From Trachythela sp. YZ-2020 (Eukaryota > Cnidaria > Anthozoa > Malacalcyonacea > Clavulariidae), in NCBI GenBank assembly GCA_016169945.1, contig JADLSH010000393.1, positions 11,941,501 through 12,005,500 on the forward strand: a DNA stretch of 64,000 nt, read 5' to 3'. Positions 1-11,940 of the stretch are shown piece by piece. Positions within the stretch are counted from its first letter, which is position 1, and the number at the start of each line of letters is the position of its first letter. A program made the translations under genes and the position numbers. The notes below the pieces were generated by a model, which did not search any database, was not told the DNA's origin, and saw nothing but the letters and a program-made list of their open reading frames with translations.

Positions 1-331
1 AGTCTATTTTGTTTACCTTTTAGTTTTAATACTATAAAAGAAGCTAGGTCTAGGATTGTCTACTATTCTATCGACTATATTCTATATTTAAAATACGGAT
101 TTATTTCAAATGAAAGATTAATTGTCACTTATACGTAAAATAATTTCAAATATAAACTCTTTTCACCGAGGAATCTTCCGTTGATAAGTAAAACTATTTT
201 GCTTTGACAATAAAAAAATGTGTTGAAAAAATATTTCACAAGCCGGTTAACTTATTGATTTAATAGTCTATTTTTAAATATCAGTTCTGTAAAAGAGAGA
301 ACCGCCCTTTGGCACTGTGTCTGGTTTAAAA

Positions 332-478
332 ATGAATTCTACAACTAGTGCTTCTCCGATAAATTTAACAACTCTCACTGAAAACGACGGCGTTCCCGGC
401 TCATATTTTGAGCATGATCCATCAGATTATACTGTCGATCAACTCAAGCGGTGGTTAAAATGTAGAGGCTTGAAGTAA
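332..478 (+). pseudogene. SAP-like domain fragment ending in a premature stop
   Basis: The reading frame opens at ATG 332 and gives 48 residues. It ends in a run like a SAP helix-extension-helix: DYTVDQLKRWLKCRGLK. The frame then meets TAA at 476-478, and the next codons read SGKRRK, the expected continuation of a SAP motif. The stop therefore looks like a one-base change inside the domain. SAP motifs bind AT-rich DNA and, in cnidarian genomes, often head long proteins of mobile or captured origin. No downstream exon is visible. It lies 22 bp from the THAP exon on the other strand. It may be a broken gene or a mis-joined piece. Confidence 0.4.
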
Positions 479-500
479 AGTGGTAAACGCCGAAAGCCCT

Positions 501-776
501 TTACCACTTTGGCCCTTTATCCGTGGGCCCTTTCTCGCCTGGCCAATGAACTGCACAAATATATGTGTTCCTATTTATCATTGATACATCAAAGTTTTTC
601 CGCGAACATGCTGAAACCCAGCGACGAGACTTTTCAATTCCTTGCGACGGTTTTGGAAAAGGTATAAATACCTTTTGCCCAGAAGCTCTCATTTCCTGAA
701 GCGATTTCGGCAATTTTTCTGGATATCTCGAATCACTTGCACACGTTCCCCAGCAACAGTGCTTAGTACTAACCAT
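501..776 (-). CDS. THAP-type zinc-finger exon (partial protein)
   Basis: ATG at 776 opens 91 residues carrying a C2CH THAP pattern. CCWGTC at residues 7-12 gives the first Cys pair. An FPKP block lies near residue 40, RRWVSACSR near 51-59, and CAVHW near 74-78 supplies the last Cys and His. The conserved Trp and Pro are in the expected places. THAP domains bind DNA and occur both in P-element-type transposases and in host regulators. The frame stops just after the domain, so the exon probably lacks its partner. The end of the frame shares the string AAAGTGGTAAA with the SAP piece on the other strand, consistent with an inversion junction there. Whether it is host or transposon cannot be decided. 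Confidence 0.6.
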   Translation of the reverse strand: MVSTKHCCWGTCASDSRYPEKLPKSLQEMRASGQKVFIPFPKPSQGIEKSRRWVSACSRKNFDVSMINRNTYICAVHWPGEKGPTDKGPKW

Positions 777-910
777 GTTCTAACTTTGGTGTAAATTTGA
801 ATGAGTTTTAGTGCAGATAAAATAAAAAAATATGCCAATGATAGTTCGCTGCTAGTATAATTCTATATTAAATAGTAGTTTGTTTGTCTGAGTCTCGTGG
901 GGGGTCTTAG

Positions 911-2622
911 CTAAGGGAATCTATTTTTAGCTACGTGAGACAACGCTATTGGTACTACCATTGCTGTGAAAAGTTTTAATAATGTTTTGATTGGTACATT
1001 TTCAAAGTTGGAAAGACTTTTGAATAACTTATGATATGCACACAGTGCTTTACCATATAAGACTTTCTGAGTTCGTTTAAAATTTCCTGAAAAATGAAGT
1101 GTTATTCCTAGGTAACAATATTCATCCACTTGTTCCAAAGTGTTCTTTTCAAAAAACCAATTTGACGTTAAGTATTTGTATCTTTGAGTTGGTGTTCCAA
1201 ACAACAAAACTTTGGATTTTTTAAGATTAATATTTAATTTCCATTTCTTGGTATATCTTTCAAGTTTTGTCAGACAATTCTGCAAACCAGACTTGGATTC
1301 AGATAGTAATACTAAATCGTCTGCGTAAAGTAAGCAATTTAGATCTGTTTCACCTAACTTTACTGGGGAACATGAGCTGTTAAATAGATTTGGTATATCA
1401 TTTATAAACATGTTAAATAAAGTAGGACTAAGATTACAACCTTGTTTTACTCCAACAAAAGATTTGAAGAAAGGCGTATTTCCCTTATCCAATTTAGCCG
1501 AATAATTAACTGAAGAATACATACTTAGTATTAAACGGATAAACTTCTTACTACAACCATACTGGATAAGTTTAAAGAAAAGACCTTCTCTCCATACACT
1601 ATCATAAGCTTTTTTAAAATCAATAAAACAAGCAAAGATTGGTTTTCGTTTTGATCTATAAAAGTCTATTAGGGTTTTTAGGACTAATAGATGATCTGTA
1701 GTTCTACAATTCTTCCGAAAACCAATTTGACATCTATTCATAATTTTCGACTCTTCCAAAAACTCAGTTAGACGTGTATTCATAAAAATGTAAAACATTT
1801 TCCCAAACAGCTACCTATACATATTCCTCTATAGTTATTCGGGTCAAATGTGTTTCCTGATTTATGTATTGGGACAATAAAACCTTTAGACCATTGTGAT
1901 GGAAAGACACCGTTGGATAGGATAGTATTAAACAATTTTACAAAATAAGAAGGTAGAACTTCGACCGCTGTCTTAATGATCTCATTGGACAGGGAATCAC
2001 TAGCACTGGCTTTTTTGTTCTTTAGTTTCTTTGATAGCTTGCATATTTCTTCAAGTGAGATTGGTGTGTCGAGAGTATCGTTTTTACAAGTGGCCCATAT
2101 ATTGAAATCCTTCACAATTTGAGCTTCGCTGCTAATTTTCTCAGTGTTGAAGTTTATCTTATTTAAACTTTTAAAATAGTCAAACCATTCCAATAATGGT
2201 ATTTCGTTTGACTTACTACGTTTATGTGTTTTTATTGAATTTACTAGTTTCCAGAATTCTTTAGGATTGTTTTCGGATAGAGTTTCAATTTGATTTAGTA
2301 TGGAATTATGAAATTGTCTTTTTAATTTCTTAATCATACGTTTATATTCCTTTCTTTTTGCAAAAAATAAATGTCGTAGATATACATGAGAATTCAATGA
2401 CGAAATATGAGCTATGAAAATCCACACAAAATATTTGTCTGAACAGATTAATTTCAATGCCAAATGATATCGTAAATGTACCATTGCTGCTTTCGTTTGA
2501 CACTTTCTGGCGTTTTGAATTATTGCTACAAATTTAGAATGCAATATGCCAATAGGCAATACTGCCAAACCATGACATCTTGTTCCAAAATTACTGCCTC
2601 GTCCCCAGTCGCTTGCTAACAA
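911..2622 (-). mobile_element. LINE reverse-transcriptase remnant with one frameshift
   Basis: Two reading frames overlap at 1780-1798. The upstream one (2622 to 1780) has the pre-RT linker and RT blocks up to the NNYRGI motif. The downstream one (1798 to 911) holds FIDFKKAYDSVW, then GVKQGCNLSPTLF, then the catalytic YADDLVLL and a C-terminal YLGI block. A single frameshift separates them, so the polymerase is dead. No endonuclease or ORF1 is present: the copy is 5'-truncated, and no polyA tail is clear. It differs in sequence from the L2/CR1-like copies elsewhere in the window, which suggests a separate non-LTR clade. Confidence 0.85.
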
Positions 2623-3110
2623 ATAATTAATGAGGAAAAAACGAATAACTTGCTAACAATATTAACATATGTAGAAGAGCCTGTGGAGGAGGCAGCCAAA
2701 ATTATGTGTGTTCCTAAAGGCAACATGAACGAAACGTTCTTTTGAAACATTTTGGCATTTTGAATTCTGACCATGTCAACCCTTGGGCAAACTGATCATA
2801 TCTAAAGCCAAGGTGAAACAAATAATATTCAAATAATTTTACAAGAAGCTTTGACATCTTACACCTATTTAGCTACTCCCTGTAAACATTATGTGATCTA
2901 TAACTGCCTCGTTCTTCAAAACTACTTGTTAAATATGATAAAAATCATTATATTGATTTGTTGCAATCTCATCATTAAACTTTAAGATTAAAGTGTTTTG
3001 AAATGATTCCCGCGTTTCTTTGTGTGTTTAAACGAACAAAGAAAGCTATGGCGTTCCGTTGCGGACAAAAATACGAGTGAGAATATTCAAATAGAAGTTG
3101 AACATTGTAT
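2623..3110. other. No gene seen
   Basis: AT-rich sequence between the LINE remnant and the 21-bp repeat. I see no coding frame, no inverted repeat and no RNA gene. Confidence 0.4.
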
Positions 3111-3111
3111 C

Positions 3112-3250
3112 ATTTGACATCGAATATATTGGGATCGAAGTAAAAAAACACGATATCGAAGTCGGAAAAACGTTAGTCGAAGTCGAAAACACGATGATCA
3201 AAGTCGAAAACACGATAATCGAAGTCGAAAATACGAGTATCGAAGTCGGT
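3112..3250 (+). repeat. 21-bp minisatellite, about six copies
   Basis: The unit resembles ATCGAAGTCGAAAACACGAT plus one base and is repeated about six times with drift. Because 21 is a multiple of three, the array stays open and encodes a repeated IEVENT-like heptad on the + strand. The frame has no start context and no domain, so I treat it as repeat rather than protein. Confidence 0.7.
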
Positions 3251-3656
3251 TTTGTTTCATCCAAGTGGAAAGGAAGTGCAAGAATATCATATTCGAGAGG
3301 AAACGGAAGTTGCTAGGATGAAACTGGAAGTACCAGTTTACAAGTACAGAGTTCCGTCGTTGGTATCAAAATTAGCAGGCGGAACCCCAAAACTTCTAGC
3401 CTGCGTGGCATACGGTTTACAAAATTTCCCGCGCTTCAACACAAGAGTCACAGAGTAAAGTGTTCAGCACGACGGAATAAAACAACTAAAATGCCCGGAT
3501 GCGTAGATTATATTTAAAGGAAACCATGATTTGGTATTTCTTCTTTTTCTAAAACTTCACTCTTAAATATTAATAATATTAAAGGTTCAGAAGAAAACAT
3601 GAAAAGGGATTGAATCAATAAAGGAGGAACTGAGTAGATATTTCAGGTGATAAAGT

Positions 3657-5358
3657 TTTTAGGAAAGATCGAAAAATTCTGCAGCATGGTGGTGTTTGTA
3701 TCTACCTAAAAGACGGTATTACATACGATATACTTGAGAATTTACGATGCTGTGATGTTCACAAAATTATTTGGTTATTGCTTCTTCACTCTCATTAATT
3801 TTTAATCAATCAATTCGCACCGGTATATTTCCGTGTGACTGGAAAATCGCAAGAGTAACACCAATATACAAATCTGGGGCCAAACATTGTACGTCTAATT
3901 ATAGGCCAATATCCGTTATTTCGATTGTAGCAAGAATTATGGAGAAGCTGGTACACAACCAGATCTATGATTATTTGATGTACTCAAATTTATTAACAAA
4001 ATCTCAGCACGGATTCAGACCGTGCCATTCTACGGTTACTGCATTGCTAGACATCACTAATAGATGGTATCAAAACATTGATATTGGTAAATTAAACGGC
4101 GCAGTATTCTTAGACTTAAAAAAGGCCTTCGATACTGTCAATCATGATATCCTACTTAAAAAGTTGGATATTTACGGCATAACAGGAACGGCACTATGTT
4201 GGCTCAGATCTTATTTGACAGACCGAACGCAATATTGCCAAGTAGGGGCCATTTATCTGGACCACTACGTGTAAAAACAGGTATTCCGCAAGGCTCTGCT
4301 CTAGGTCTAATATACATCAATGATCTGCCTCAATGCTTAGAGCGAACAAGTGCTAGTATGTTTGCCGATGACACCCAAATTGATACATCTAGTGAAAATA
4401 TTAATGACTTGGAAAATGTATCAACTTGGATGTCAGCTAACCAACTTACTTTAAACCATTCTAAAACGGAATACATGATAGTAGGTAGTAATAGAAGAAT
4501 CAACCAAATAGACATACAACCCCACATACATATTGGAGGTAGGAAAATAGACCGAGTTAAAGTAACTAAATCACTTGGCGTAAAGATGGACGAAACTTTG
4601 TCATGGAATGCCCAAGTGAACCAAGTTACTAAAAAGGTCAATGCAGGCCTCAGCATCCTAAGACGGGTTCGAGAAATAGTGGATTATAGAACACTAATTA
4701 CAATATATCAATCAATTATTCAACCTCACTTTGATTACTGCTCGCAAGTATGGGGTTGTCTAGGAAAAGGTTTATCAGACAAATTACAGAAGCTCCAAAA
4801 CCGAGCATTTCGAATAATAACACGTGAAAACTACGAGATTCGATCTGTTGACATTTTGGAAAACGTAGGAGTTTCTAACTTACAAACCAGAAGAGAGCAT
4901 CAATTAGCGATTCTAATGTACAAAGTAAAAAAAAAAATGCTACCAAATGATTTAACTGAAATTTTCACCAACACGAATTCAATACATGATCATAATACGA
5001 GAAATAGCGAATTTAATTTCGCATTACCTAAGCCAAAAACAAATAATATGAAAAAGGCTTTTGCCTACAGGGGGGCTGAGGCTTGGAATAACCTTTCCAC
5101 TGCAATAAAATCATCGAAAAGCATCTCTAGCTTTAAAACCAAAATAAAGCGAATATACTAATACTGGAAATTCATTTTCAGTCACCTAATCTTTTGTAGA
5201 CCATTGATATTTTATATAATATATTTGTAGTGCATGTACACGGCCTATTGGAAGATCACCTTTTTCTTTCTTTCTTTTTTTTTTTTAATTAACATCATTG
5301 TAAATAATTAATCAGGTGAAATAGTACCGTTTTTAATAAAGTCAATAATAAAAAAAAC
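3657..5358 (+). mobile_element. L2/CR1-like LINE with an internal deletion and a frameshift
   Basis: A scrap of endonuclease (3657-3760, encoding GGVCIYLKDGI) is joined directly to the middle of the RT at about 3775, so several hundred bases are missing. The RT continues in frame 3 to about 4270 ([25 protein letters not shown]) and then in frame 2 from about 4250 to 5161 (GIPQGSALG, MFADDTQI, SLGVKMDETLSW). The motif after GIPQGSALG is short by several residues. The 3' UTR ends near AATAAA at 5335 followed by an A-rich run. The C-terminal half is close in sequence to the LINE at 41.6-46.6 kb. Confidence 0.85.
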
Positions 5359-5363
5359 AACTT

Positions 5364-6075
5364 CAACCGACAAGATTGCCTCGAGGTTTTACGTGTCTAA
5401 TTGTTGCAGTAGTGTACCATCCCCCTTGTTCTGATCCGCAAGCTATGTTAAATCATCTTTTCAACAGTTTGTCGAACATTGAATCGACATTCCCCAACTG
5501 CGGTCTCATCGTTGCTGGTGATTTCAATCGGCTAGATATTAGCCCTTTAAAACGTCACTTTAAACTAAAACAGCTAGTTAAATCTGCTACTAGAGGCCAA
5601 GCAACATTAGATCTAATCCTTACGAACATGACTGAACATTTCTCGGTGCCTGAAATTCATCCACCGTTTGGGCTATCTGACCATAACACAGTTTTGACGA
5701 AACCTAAGGGAAGGGTAGCAGGTCAATCCACTAGGAAGTGCATTTCAGTTCGAGATATGAGAGAGAATACAAAAAGTCCCTTGGTCGTTATCTTAGTATA
5801 TAACATCAATTGGTCTTCTATCAGTGCCCATCATGACTGTGAAAGCATGCTTTCCAGTTTCGAGGAGATCGTAAAAGTTGGTATGAATATCGTCATGCCT
5901 AAAAAATCGATACGTATATATCCTAAAGAGCCCCCCTGGATGTCTACTAAGCTTAAATAATTGATCCTATCCCACCAGGCAGCCTTTTACGTGAATAAAA
6001 AAGGTCAGCAGAAAATAAAAATTTGTAAAGCAAAATTTTACCGGTCTAAGGTACATGATTTGATTATTAGCACTA
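5364..6075 (+). mobile_element. LINE endonuclease fragment
   Basis: The frame from 5376 to 5960 encodes the second half of an apurinic-type endonuclease. VVYHPP comes early, VAGDFN carries the metal-binding Asp/Asn, and GLSDHNTV carries the catalytic DH pair. After TAA at 5958-5960 the same frame stays open for the pre-RT linker (VNKKGQQKIKICKAKFYRSK) to about 6075, so the stop is a point mutation. The N-terminus of EN and all of RT are missing. The VVYHPP-type EN probably belongs with RTs like the one at 60265-61149. Confidence 0.75.
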
Positions 6076-6170
6076 ATTGACGCCATCTTGGCTTCACTTT
6101 TCCTATTGGCCGAACATTAGAAGTTCTTACTCCAGATATATATATAGAGCTCACTGGGGGCGCAACTTAC

Positions 6171-6432
6171 CGAAATTAAACACGCCCAGACCTGTCCGTC
6201 GTCGGAAAGACCTACTGCTGATATCCCGCCGGTCAGAAGTATCGTAGTGACCTTGTGGCGGCGCGGAGGCTGGTACTGGCATGTACCCCGAGGGGGGAGG
6301 GGAGGGTTGGGGTGTTGACGCGGATGACGAAGCAGTGTCGCTGGAGAAGACGGAATCAAAGAGATGTGGGGCATAGGATAAGCTAGGCGGGGGTTCACCG
6401 TACCCCCTCGTCCGTTTGAAACAGGTCGCCAT
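6171..6432 (-). CDS. Candidate first coding exon of an unrecognised host gene
   Basis: ATG at 6432 sits in a good start context (G at -3, G at +4). It opens 87 codons rich in Pro, Ser and Gly, beginning MATCFKRTRGYGEPPP and ending with an RRRTGLGVFNF stretch. A near-perfect donor, GTAAGT, begins at 6170 on the minus strand right after the last codon. The exon is far richer in GC and CpG than its surroundings, as expected at a promoter-proximal exon. The composition suggests a disordered, probably cytosolic N-terminus. I recognise no family. Following exons would lie to the left, where only LINE debris, the THAP exon and the window edge are found, so the gene may be cut by the window or dead. 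Confidence 0.45.
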
Positions 6433-7200
6433 GACTTGTGTTCATAGGTTGAAGGTTCGGAGTTCGCTCTCTTGGGATGGACACGCAATGGTAACGAGCC
6501 ATAGAACTTGTCGTCTGGAAGAGAAAACTACAATTACAATAGTGCAATGGAAGGCTTTAATTTCCTCGGCCAGGAGGCTATGTTTTCACCTGTGTTTGTG
6601 TGTGTTTGTCTGTGAGCACGATAACTCAAAAAAATCAAACATTTTAATACGAGAATTTGTGGAGTTACTGTGCACAGGCCAAGGGCAAATGATTCAATTT
6701 TAGCTCAATTGGGAGAAAAATTGGAGAAATTTACAAAATTTTGCCTTCCTTTCCTCGGCTGAACAGAAAATAATGCGCAATTAGTGCTATATAATTCCTG
6801 ACGTCACAACTCGTAATTGTTTGGCTACGCCATTTTGGCCTTTGGGTGGCAAATTCCTCTGGGCGAATTCAAACTAACTAAAATAAAATCTAACATGGTT
6901 GACAATTATATACTGCATGTACCTAGATTAAAACAAGTAAAGCTTCGACAACACATATATTTAATGATACATGTTTTAGCGAGAGTGAATATGGGGATTT
7001 GAAATATTCACACTGAAAAATTCAAAATTTCACTCGAATAAAAATTCATTTCAAATCGTAAAATAATCCAATCGCTAAACAAATTTTCTGCGCACATACA
7101 AACATTGAAAATAAAATATTTCAAAGAGAGGAAGCCTTTACTAAAGCCCTATAAAATTAACGTATATTATATGTAAGCGTTTGAGCATGGTCATATGTTC
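6433..7200. other. Upstream region of the 6171-6432 exon; no gene seen
   Basis: This stretch contains a TG-rich run at about 6590-6612 and otherwise AT-rich DNA. Short open frames lack domains. It could include the promoter of the minus-strand exon, but no TATA box or other site can be supported. Confidence 0.3.
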
Positions 7201-7218
7201 TTAATGGGAAAAAGAGCC

Positions 7219-7447
7219 GACTCCCGTAGAACACTGATACTCTGTCTATAGAGTGGCCCTCAATTGATTGTTGTTTGACAAAGCAAATAAATAAATGACT
7301 GTCATGTTCAATTCATTGGTGCTCTAATATGAATTCACCGATGAGATTGCGTTAACTTCAACTCATTAGCGGTATAGTTATGCCGTTATGAAGTTGTTAA
7401 TGAATTCAATACAAGCACTGTAGGCAGTGTATCAGTGGTCTACAGAA
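7219..7447. mobile_element. Short MITE with imperfect terminal inverted repeats
   Basis: The left end (GTAGAACACTGATACTCTG near 7224) is matched in reverse complement by the right end (GTATCAGTGGTCTACAG near 7430), giving about 30-bp imperfect terminal repeats around a 170-bp AT-rich centre without a frame. The exact ends and target duplication are uncertain. Confidence 0.4.
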
Positions 7448-7449
7448 CA

Positions 7450-7765
7450 TATACCGGCTTATTTTTTCAGACACCTTTGAAGGGGGGTTATACGAGAGAG
7501 GGGAGCTATTTGATAGGGGGGGCTTATTTATTATTCCGTAAAATGATATGATAATTTTGTTCAAGCAGGGTACAATATGTAAAAATTAAAAAATCTTATC
7601 AAAACACTTGTGTTTTTGTGTGAAAGGAGGGGGGAGCGTATTAGAGGGGGGGCTTATTAGAGAGGAGAGCTTAATACATTTCGTCATTTAAAAAGGGCGG
7701 GGGCTTACTAGAGAGGGGGGCTTATTTGAGAGGAGGGGGGCTTATTAGAGAGATTACGGTACCTT
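7450..7765 (+). repeat. G-rich dispersed repeat, copy A
   Basis: Recurring GGGGGGCTTATTAGAGAG-like words flank a core with ATCTTATCAAAACACTTGTG. The same core, in reverse complement and with the same G-rich words, occurs at 26485-26700. The two are copies of one dispersed element. No coding frame. Confidence 0.65.
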
Positions 7766-8450
7766 GAAAGTCTCGTACATAAGACAAAGAGTACATCCAT
7801 TCTCGTTTACTGAAAATTATCAATAGCAAACTGTTTGATTTCTTAAAACAATATATTGTAATGAATTCAAATATACACGATTCAAATATACAGCACGCGT
7901 TGCTGCTACAAACAATATAGAATGTAATATTAATTATATATACTGACTAAGCAATTTTTTATCCATTTTACATTTGATGTTCATAATTGACGTTTAATTC
8001 TAATACTAACAAAAAAGACCCTAATATTTATTACCTTTCAGGTTATAATCATTTATAATAATTATCTAAAATGTTACTATTTATTTCTTGCTGCCATGTC
8101 TTTTCTAGCACTATGCCACATTGAGAGGCGTCAGAATGTGAGACGAATGGAGGCTTCACTTTTAAAAACTCAAGTTTTGATGAGGCAGTGATACAAAAAT
8201 TTACACTTAATGATGGTAACGACTATTTAATAAAAATAATATTGCAAAATATATGTGAAAGTGAGGAACTCTTGTCACTTCTAACACCCCTCATTCTTTG
8301 TTTTGCTATTCATTATCAGAGAATCACTTCAATAAAATTGTAGAAAGTTGAAAGATCATGTAGTATTACATGCTTTGAAAATTTAAGCTTAATTCTATAA
8401 AAGCAAGTTTCACATAATGTTCTTAGTTATTTACTTTTTACCAACATTCT
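7766..8450. other. No gene seen
   Basis: AT-rich DNA with no frame, repeat or RNA gene that I can support. Confidence 0.3.
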
Positions 8451-8454
8451 TCAA

Positions 8455-9620
8455 CCACCTTGTGATCAGTTTGCACTTCGAATCCTTACACGGTGTTGTT
8501 ATTATTACGATGTTCTTCCGTAACTTTCGAAGAAGCAGATAAGATCGTTCAAACCAGTACAGATCCAGTTAGTGTCAAGGAGCATGAGGTATAACGCCGT
8601 TGTAAAACTATATAGTGTTTGCTTTCCATAAAGTAACCATTCATTTTGTTGATTAATTATAAATCAGGAACCGACCCATGATGCTCGAGGCATGTTTCTT
8701 AAATTTCTCCAATAATTACAAACGTTATTCTCGTTTAGTCTTTAATCTTCGACTGGAACATTGAGAATTTTGCACAATCACATTAAGTCTGTTTAATATA
8801 TTTCGATTTCACGTTGGTTTACGAGCATGGCATGACCACAGTATCTATGTTCCGTTGGACAATGAATTGAAGGTGTACAGATTTTGTCGATAATAAGGAC
8901 CTGGCTGCTTTACAGACTTCCAACTTTTGTCAGTAGTATATCAAGTATTGATTCATTGTTTCTCGTTTCTTTATAACGCCAGGGAAATATACGAATAAAA
9001 GACATTTGTTTATCTTTCATCAGGTCTAATACAGGAGCACGAGGTTGACGTTTCGTTTATAGCATTTGTTTATATATTCATAATGCCATGAATGTTCCAC
9101 TAAGTCGCAGGATGTCGGTTAAATTCAATGATATTTTTCACAAATATAAGACAAAATACTGAGATATATCATAAGTTATAAGAGATGATTTCTGCGTCAC
9201 AAGTTTAGATCCATCCTGATTCCATTTCAAGATTGCGTTTCTCATAGTATTCCGGTGAAGAATTTTTGACCGATCTTTTTCTGTTAAGTGACTATATTTT
9301 GCAGATAATAATGACGTATTTTCTTGCCAGATGTTCGCACAATAAATTAAGTCACGGTTATACGCTTTGGTATCCATTTGTATAGTGTCCATCAGCAGTT
9401 GGATGATTTTTATGTCTTTCTACATTTCGGGTACATACGAATATAATACGCGTGTTGTTCTTTCATCAATCCAAGACAGTAGCACCAGGTTGACGTTTTG
9501 CTTATGCCATATTTTTTGCTTCATACTGTTTGATATCATCCACTAGGTTTTAGAATGTTGGTCGAAGTTCAATGTTATTTTTTTACAAATACAGAACTAA
9601 GTAGTGAGCTATAGCACAGA
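8455..9620 (-). pseudogene. Unidentified decayed coding region with an old internal duplication
   Basis: On the minus strand two segments about 445 bp apart (about 9430-9620 and about 8985-9175) align to each other. Both encode a conserved RNVNLVLL/QNVNLVLL stretch followed by drifting sequence. An 84-residue open frame (9392 to 9138) lies between them. Farther on, near 8560-8450, an open run encodes IVIITTPCKDSKCKLI and ends in a stop. Several in-frame stops interrupt the rest. This could be two diverged exons of a dead gene or an old transposon. I do not recognise the family. Confidence 0.25.
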
Positions 9621-11940
9621 CTAAAAGTTAGATGCTAACTACGTTATCGTTGAAAGTGAATTCAAATTCATGATTTTTCTATCTTAACTTAGTGTTTCTG
9701 CTGAAAGTTTAAACAAACTTACTTGAAAACGTAATCACCTTGCCAAAACATACGTACATTTTGCTGGTAATTTATTGTTTAATTCGCAATAGGAAATTGC
9801 TCTATATTTGCTTAAAATATGATTCTATGTTTAGCCAGTGCCAAGATGCAGTGTTTTCAAATATTCATTTTGAAATCCTCGTGAAAGTAACGATATTTTT
9901 GAGAAAATAATTTATGCAAACCATTAATTTTACAAAGATGTTTGGTTTGTTATATGGAAATACATGAAAAATCCCGAATCAAATAACATAAAATCACAGA
10001 CCAACAATTAATTTGATAAATGATTTTAGGTTATTTCTTCTAAGATATATGTTTGCTTAAACTTTCTTGAGATTGGTAGCTGCATATAAAATAAAAAGAA
10101 ATTGAAAACTATAAATTTGGATAAACGGTGAAAATTCCGCAAACTAACACCAATACTACTCAACATTTCCAGACTATAGAATCAGATACGAAGACCGCCA
10201 GTATATCAAAGAAATGTTGAATAAGAAAAGTGTTATATAATAGCGTCTGCATGCAGGAATTAAATATATAGATACTGCCAAATGCAATTTCAAACTCATA
10301 GAAATAATTAATTTTATGCTTTTTAAGGAACTGGTTCGAGAGAAAAGTTCACCCGATCTCCTAAACTGTTGCTTCCACCAGCCGAGTTTTAAAATAGCCA
10401 GCCAGCAAATACTCTCTTATCTTCAAGAATCTGCACATACGTTATGGGACACACAATTACATCGCTGGATAGAAAAAACAGAAGCATTTCAAATATAACT
10501 ACAATGCAAACCAATGATATATTTTACAACCATTAAGATTGAAGAAAACAGAGTATTTGCCGGGTTGCGTATTGTTCGATCTTAAAAATATATCTTTTTG
10601 CATCACAGATGCACTTTCATCTGACATTTCAAGGAAGTTGCATGCGATGAAAATCGAGTAAGCTGAAGGGTCTTTAGATACTGACAACAAAATGCCGTGA
10701 TACGTCTGAAATATGCAGCAAGCCGGATAGCCAGATCTCGGGCCCCGGTGCCCATGCACGAACATTCGAGGAATGAGTGAGCGACCATAATGACGCCAGG
10801 TAACAGAGATTAAAACACAATTCGAATAAAAAAATGATATACTTACGTCTGGCCGATAGTTTTATTGTTCTTCGTGTTGTGCACTGCATGTCAAACGTAT
10901 CTTGTCTAACGCACTATCAAACTTTGGAAAAATATCTGGTAATTAGTGACAGAAAACGTCTGGTTACAAGGCAAAGAATGAACGAAGCATGGAGGAAAGT
11001 ACTTGCATTAGACTGCAGATATTGCCCATAGGACCAAGGTTTAATTAAGCAATCCTCAAGTCTTTATGATTAACAGCTTAGTTAAGACCAGCTAAGGCCT
11101 CTTTATCAGAACACAATTATCAAGTATATTATATTAAAAGTAAAGGCGATTTCAAACTCACTTAGAAATCCCGACGAACATACGACAATAGTATGTCTAC
11201 TGGGTTCAGGTGAAGTAACAATACCGGCAATTTGGCGACCCTATCATAAACATTTCATTTTCACTAAACGATGGCTCACGTACAATTCTAAACAACATAC
11301 TGAAAGCTATAAACGATATTTCGCCACTGATCTTTTTGGAGAAGCAGCCACAGAATTCGAAACCAGGAAACATCGCAATTACAGAGTCTCGTCTCACACT
11401 CAACAACGATGCAAAAGTCTAAACAACATTCCGAAGCTACACTACATTTTCTTCTATTTTTTCGCAGTAACCACAGCAACGTATTAACCTTGCTATCAGA
11501 AGGACACACAACTCTAAACAAAGCTAAACTACTCAATTCCTTCTTAGTTCCTCGCAGATTACAACTACAGCAGCCATGGGACCTTGATATCACAAAATCT
11601 CATTCTTACAACAAACTCAAACCTAACTTTTTTCCTAACTAACGAGGAAAATCTCTTATCCTTTAACCTAGCCGACTATCAAAATCAAAATTTGATACAC
11701 TACTGATCTAACCATTCTATTATTCAGAGCAATTTGAGCTGCCACAGTAGATAGCTATTTTTAAAGCTGGCGAGAAATAGCTCTGTCAGAAAGATTTTCT
11801 TCAACCGCATTGTAAGAATATTTCAATAAGAGCAGCTTCCAATACTGACTATACTGACAAAGACGACGGCACTTTAACGATACACATGATACATGCTGCA
11901 GATTTAAGAATTGCAAACTAAACAAGGCTACTTATCAACC
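9621..11940. other. Downstream of the TPR-CHAT gene; no convincing gene
   Basis: Several frames of 60-100 codons occur on both strands (for example 10316-10498, 10834-11031, 11409-11642), but none shows a domain, splice signals or biased composition. An open run on + at about 11230-11420 encodes a region with DISPLIFLEK and has no recognised relative. The 3' UTR of the TPR-CHAT gene must begin just below 11941; no minus-strand AATAAA is obvious close by. Confidence 0.3.

Noticed and set aside
3098..3316. 72-codon frame with IEVENT heptads as a coiled-coil protein
   Set aside because: Produced by a 21-bp minisatellite whose unit is a multiple of three; no start or domain evidence.
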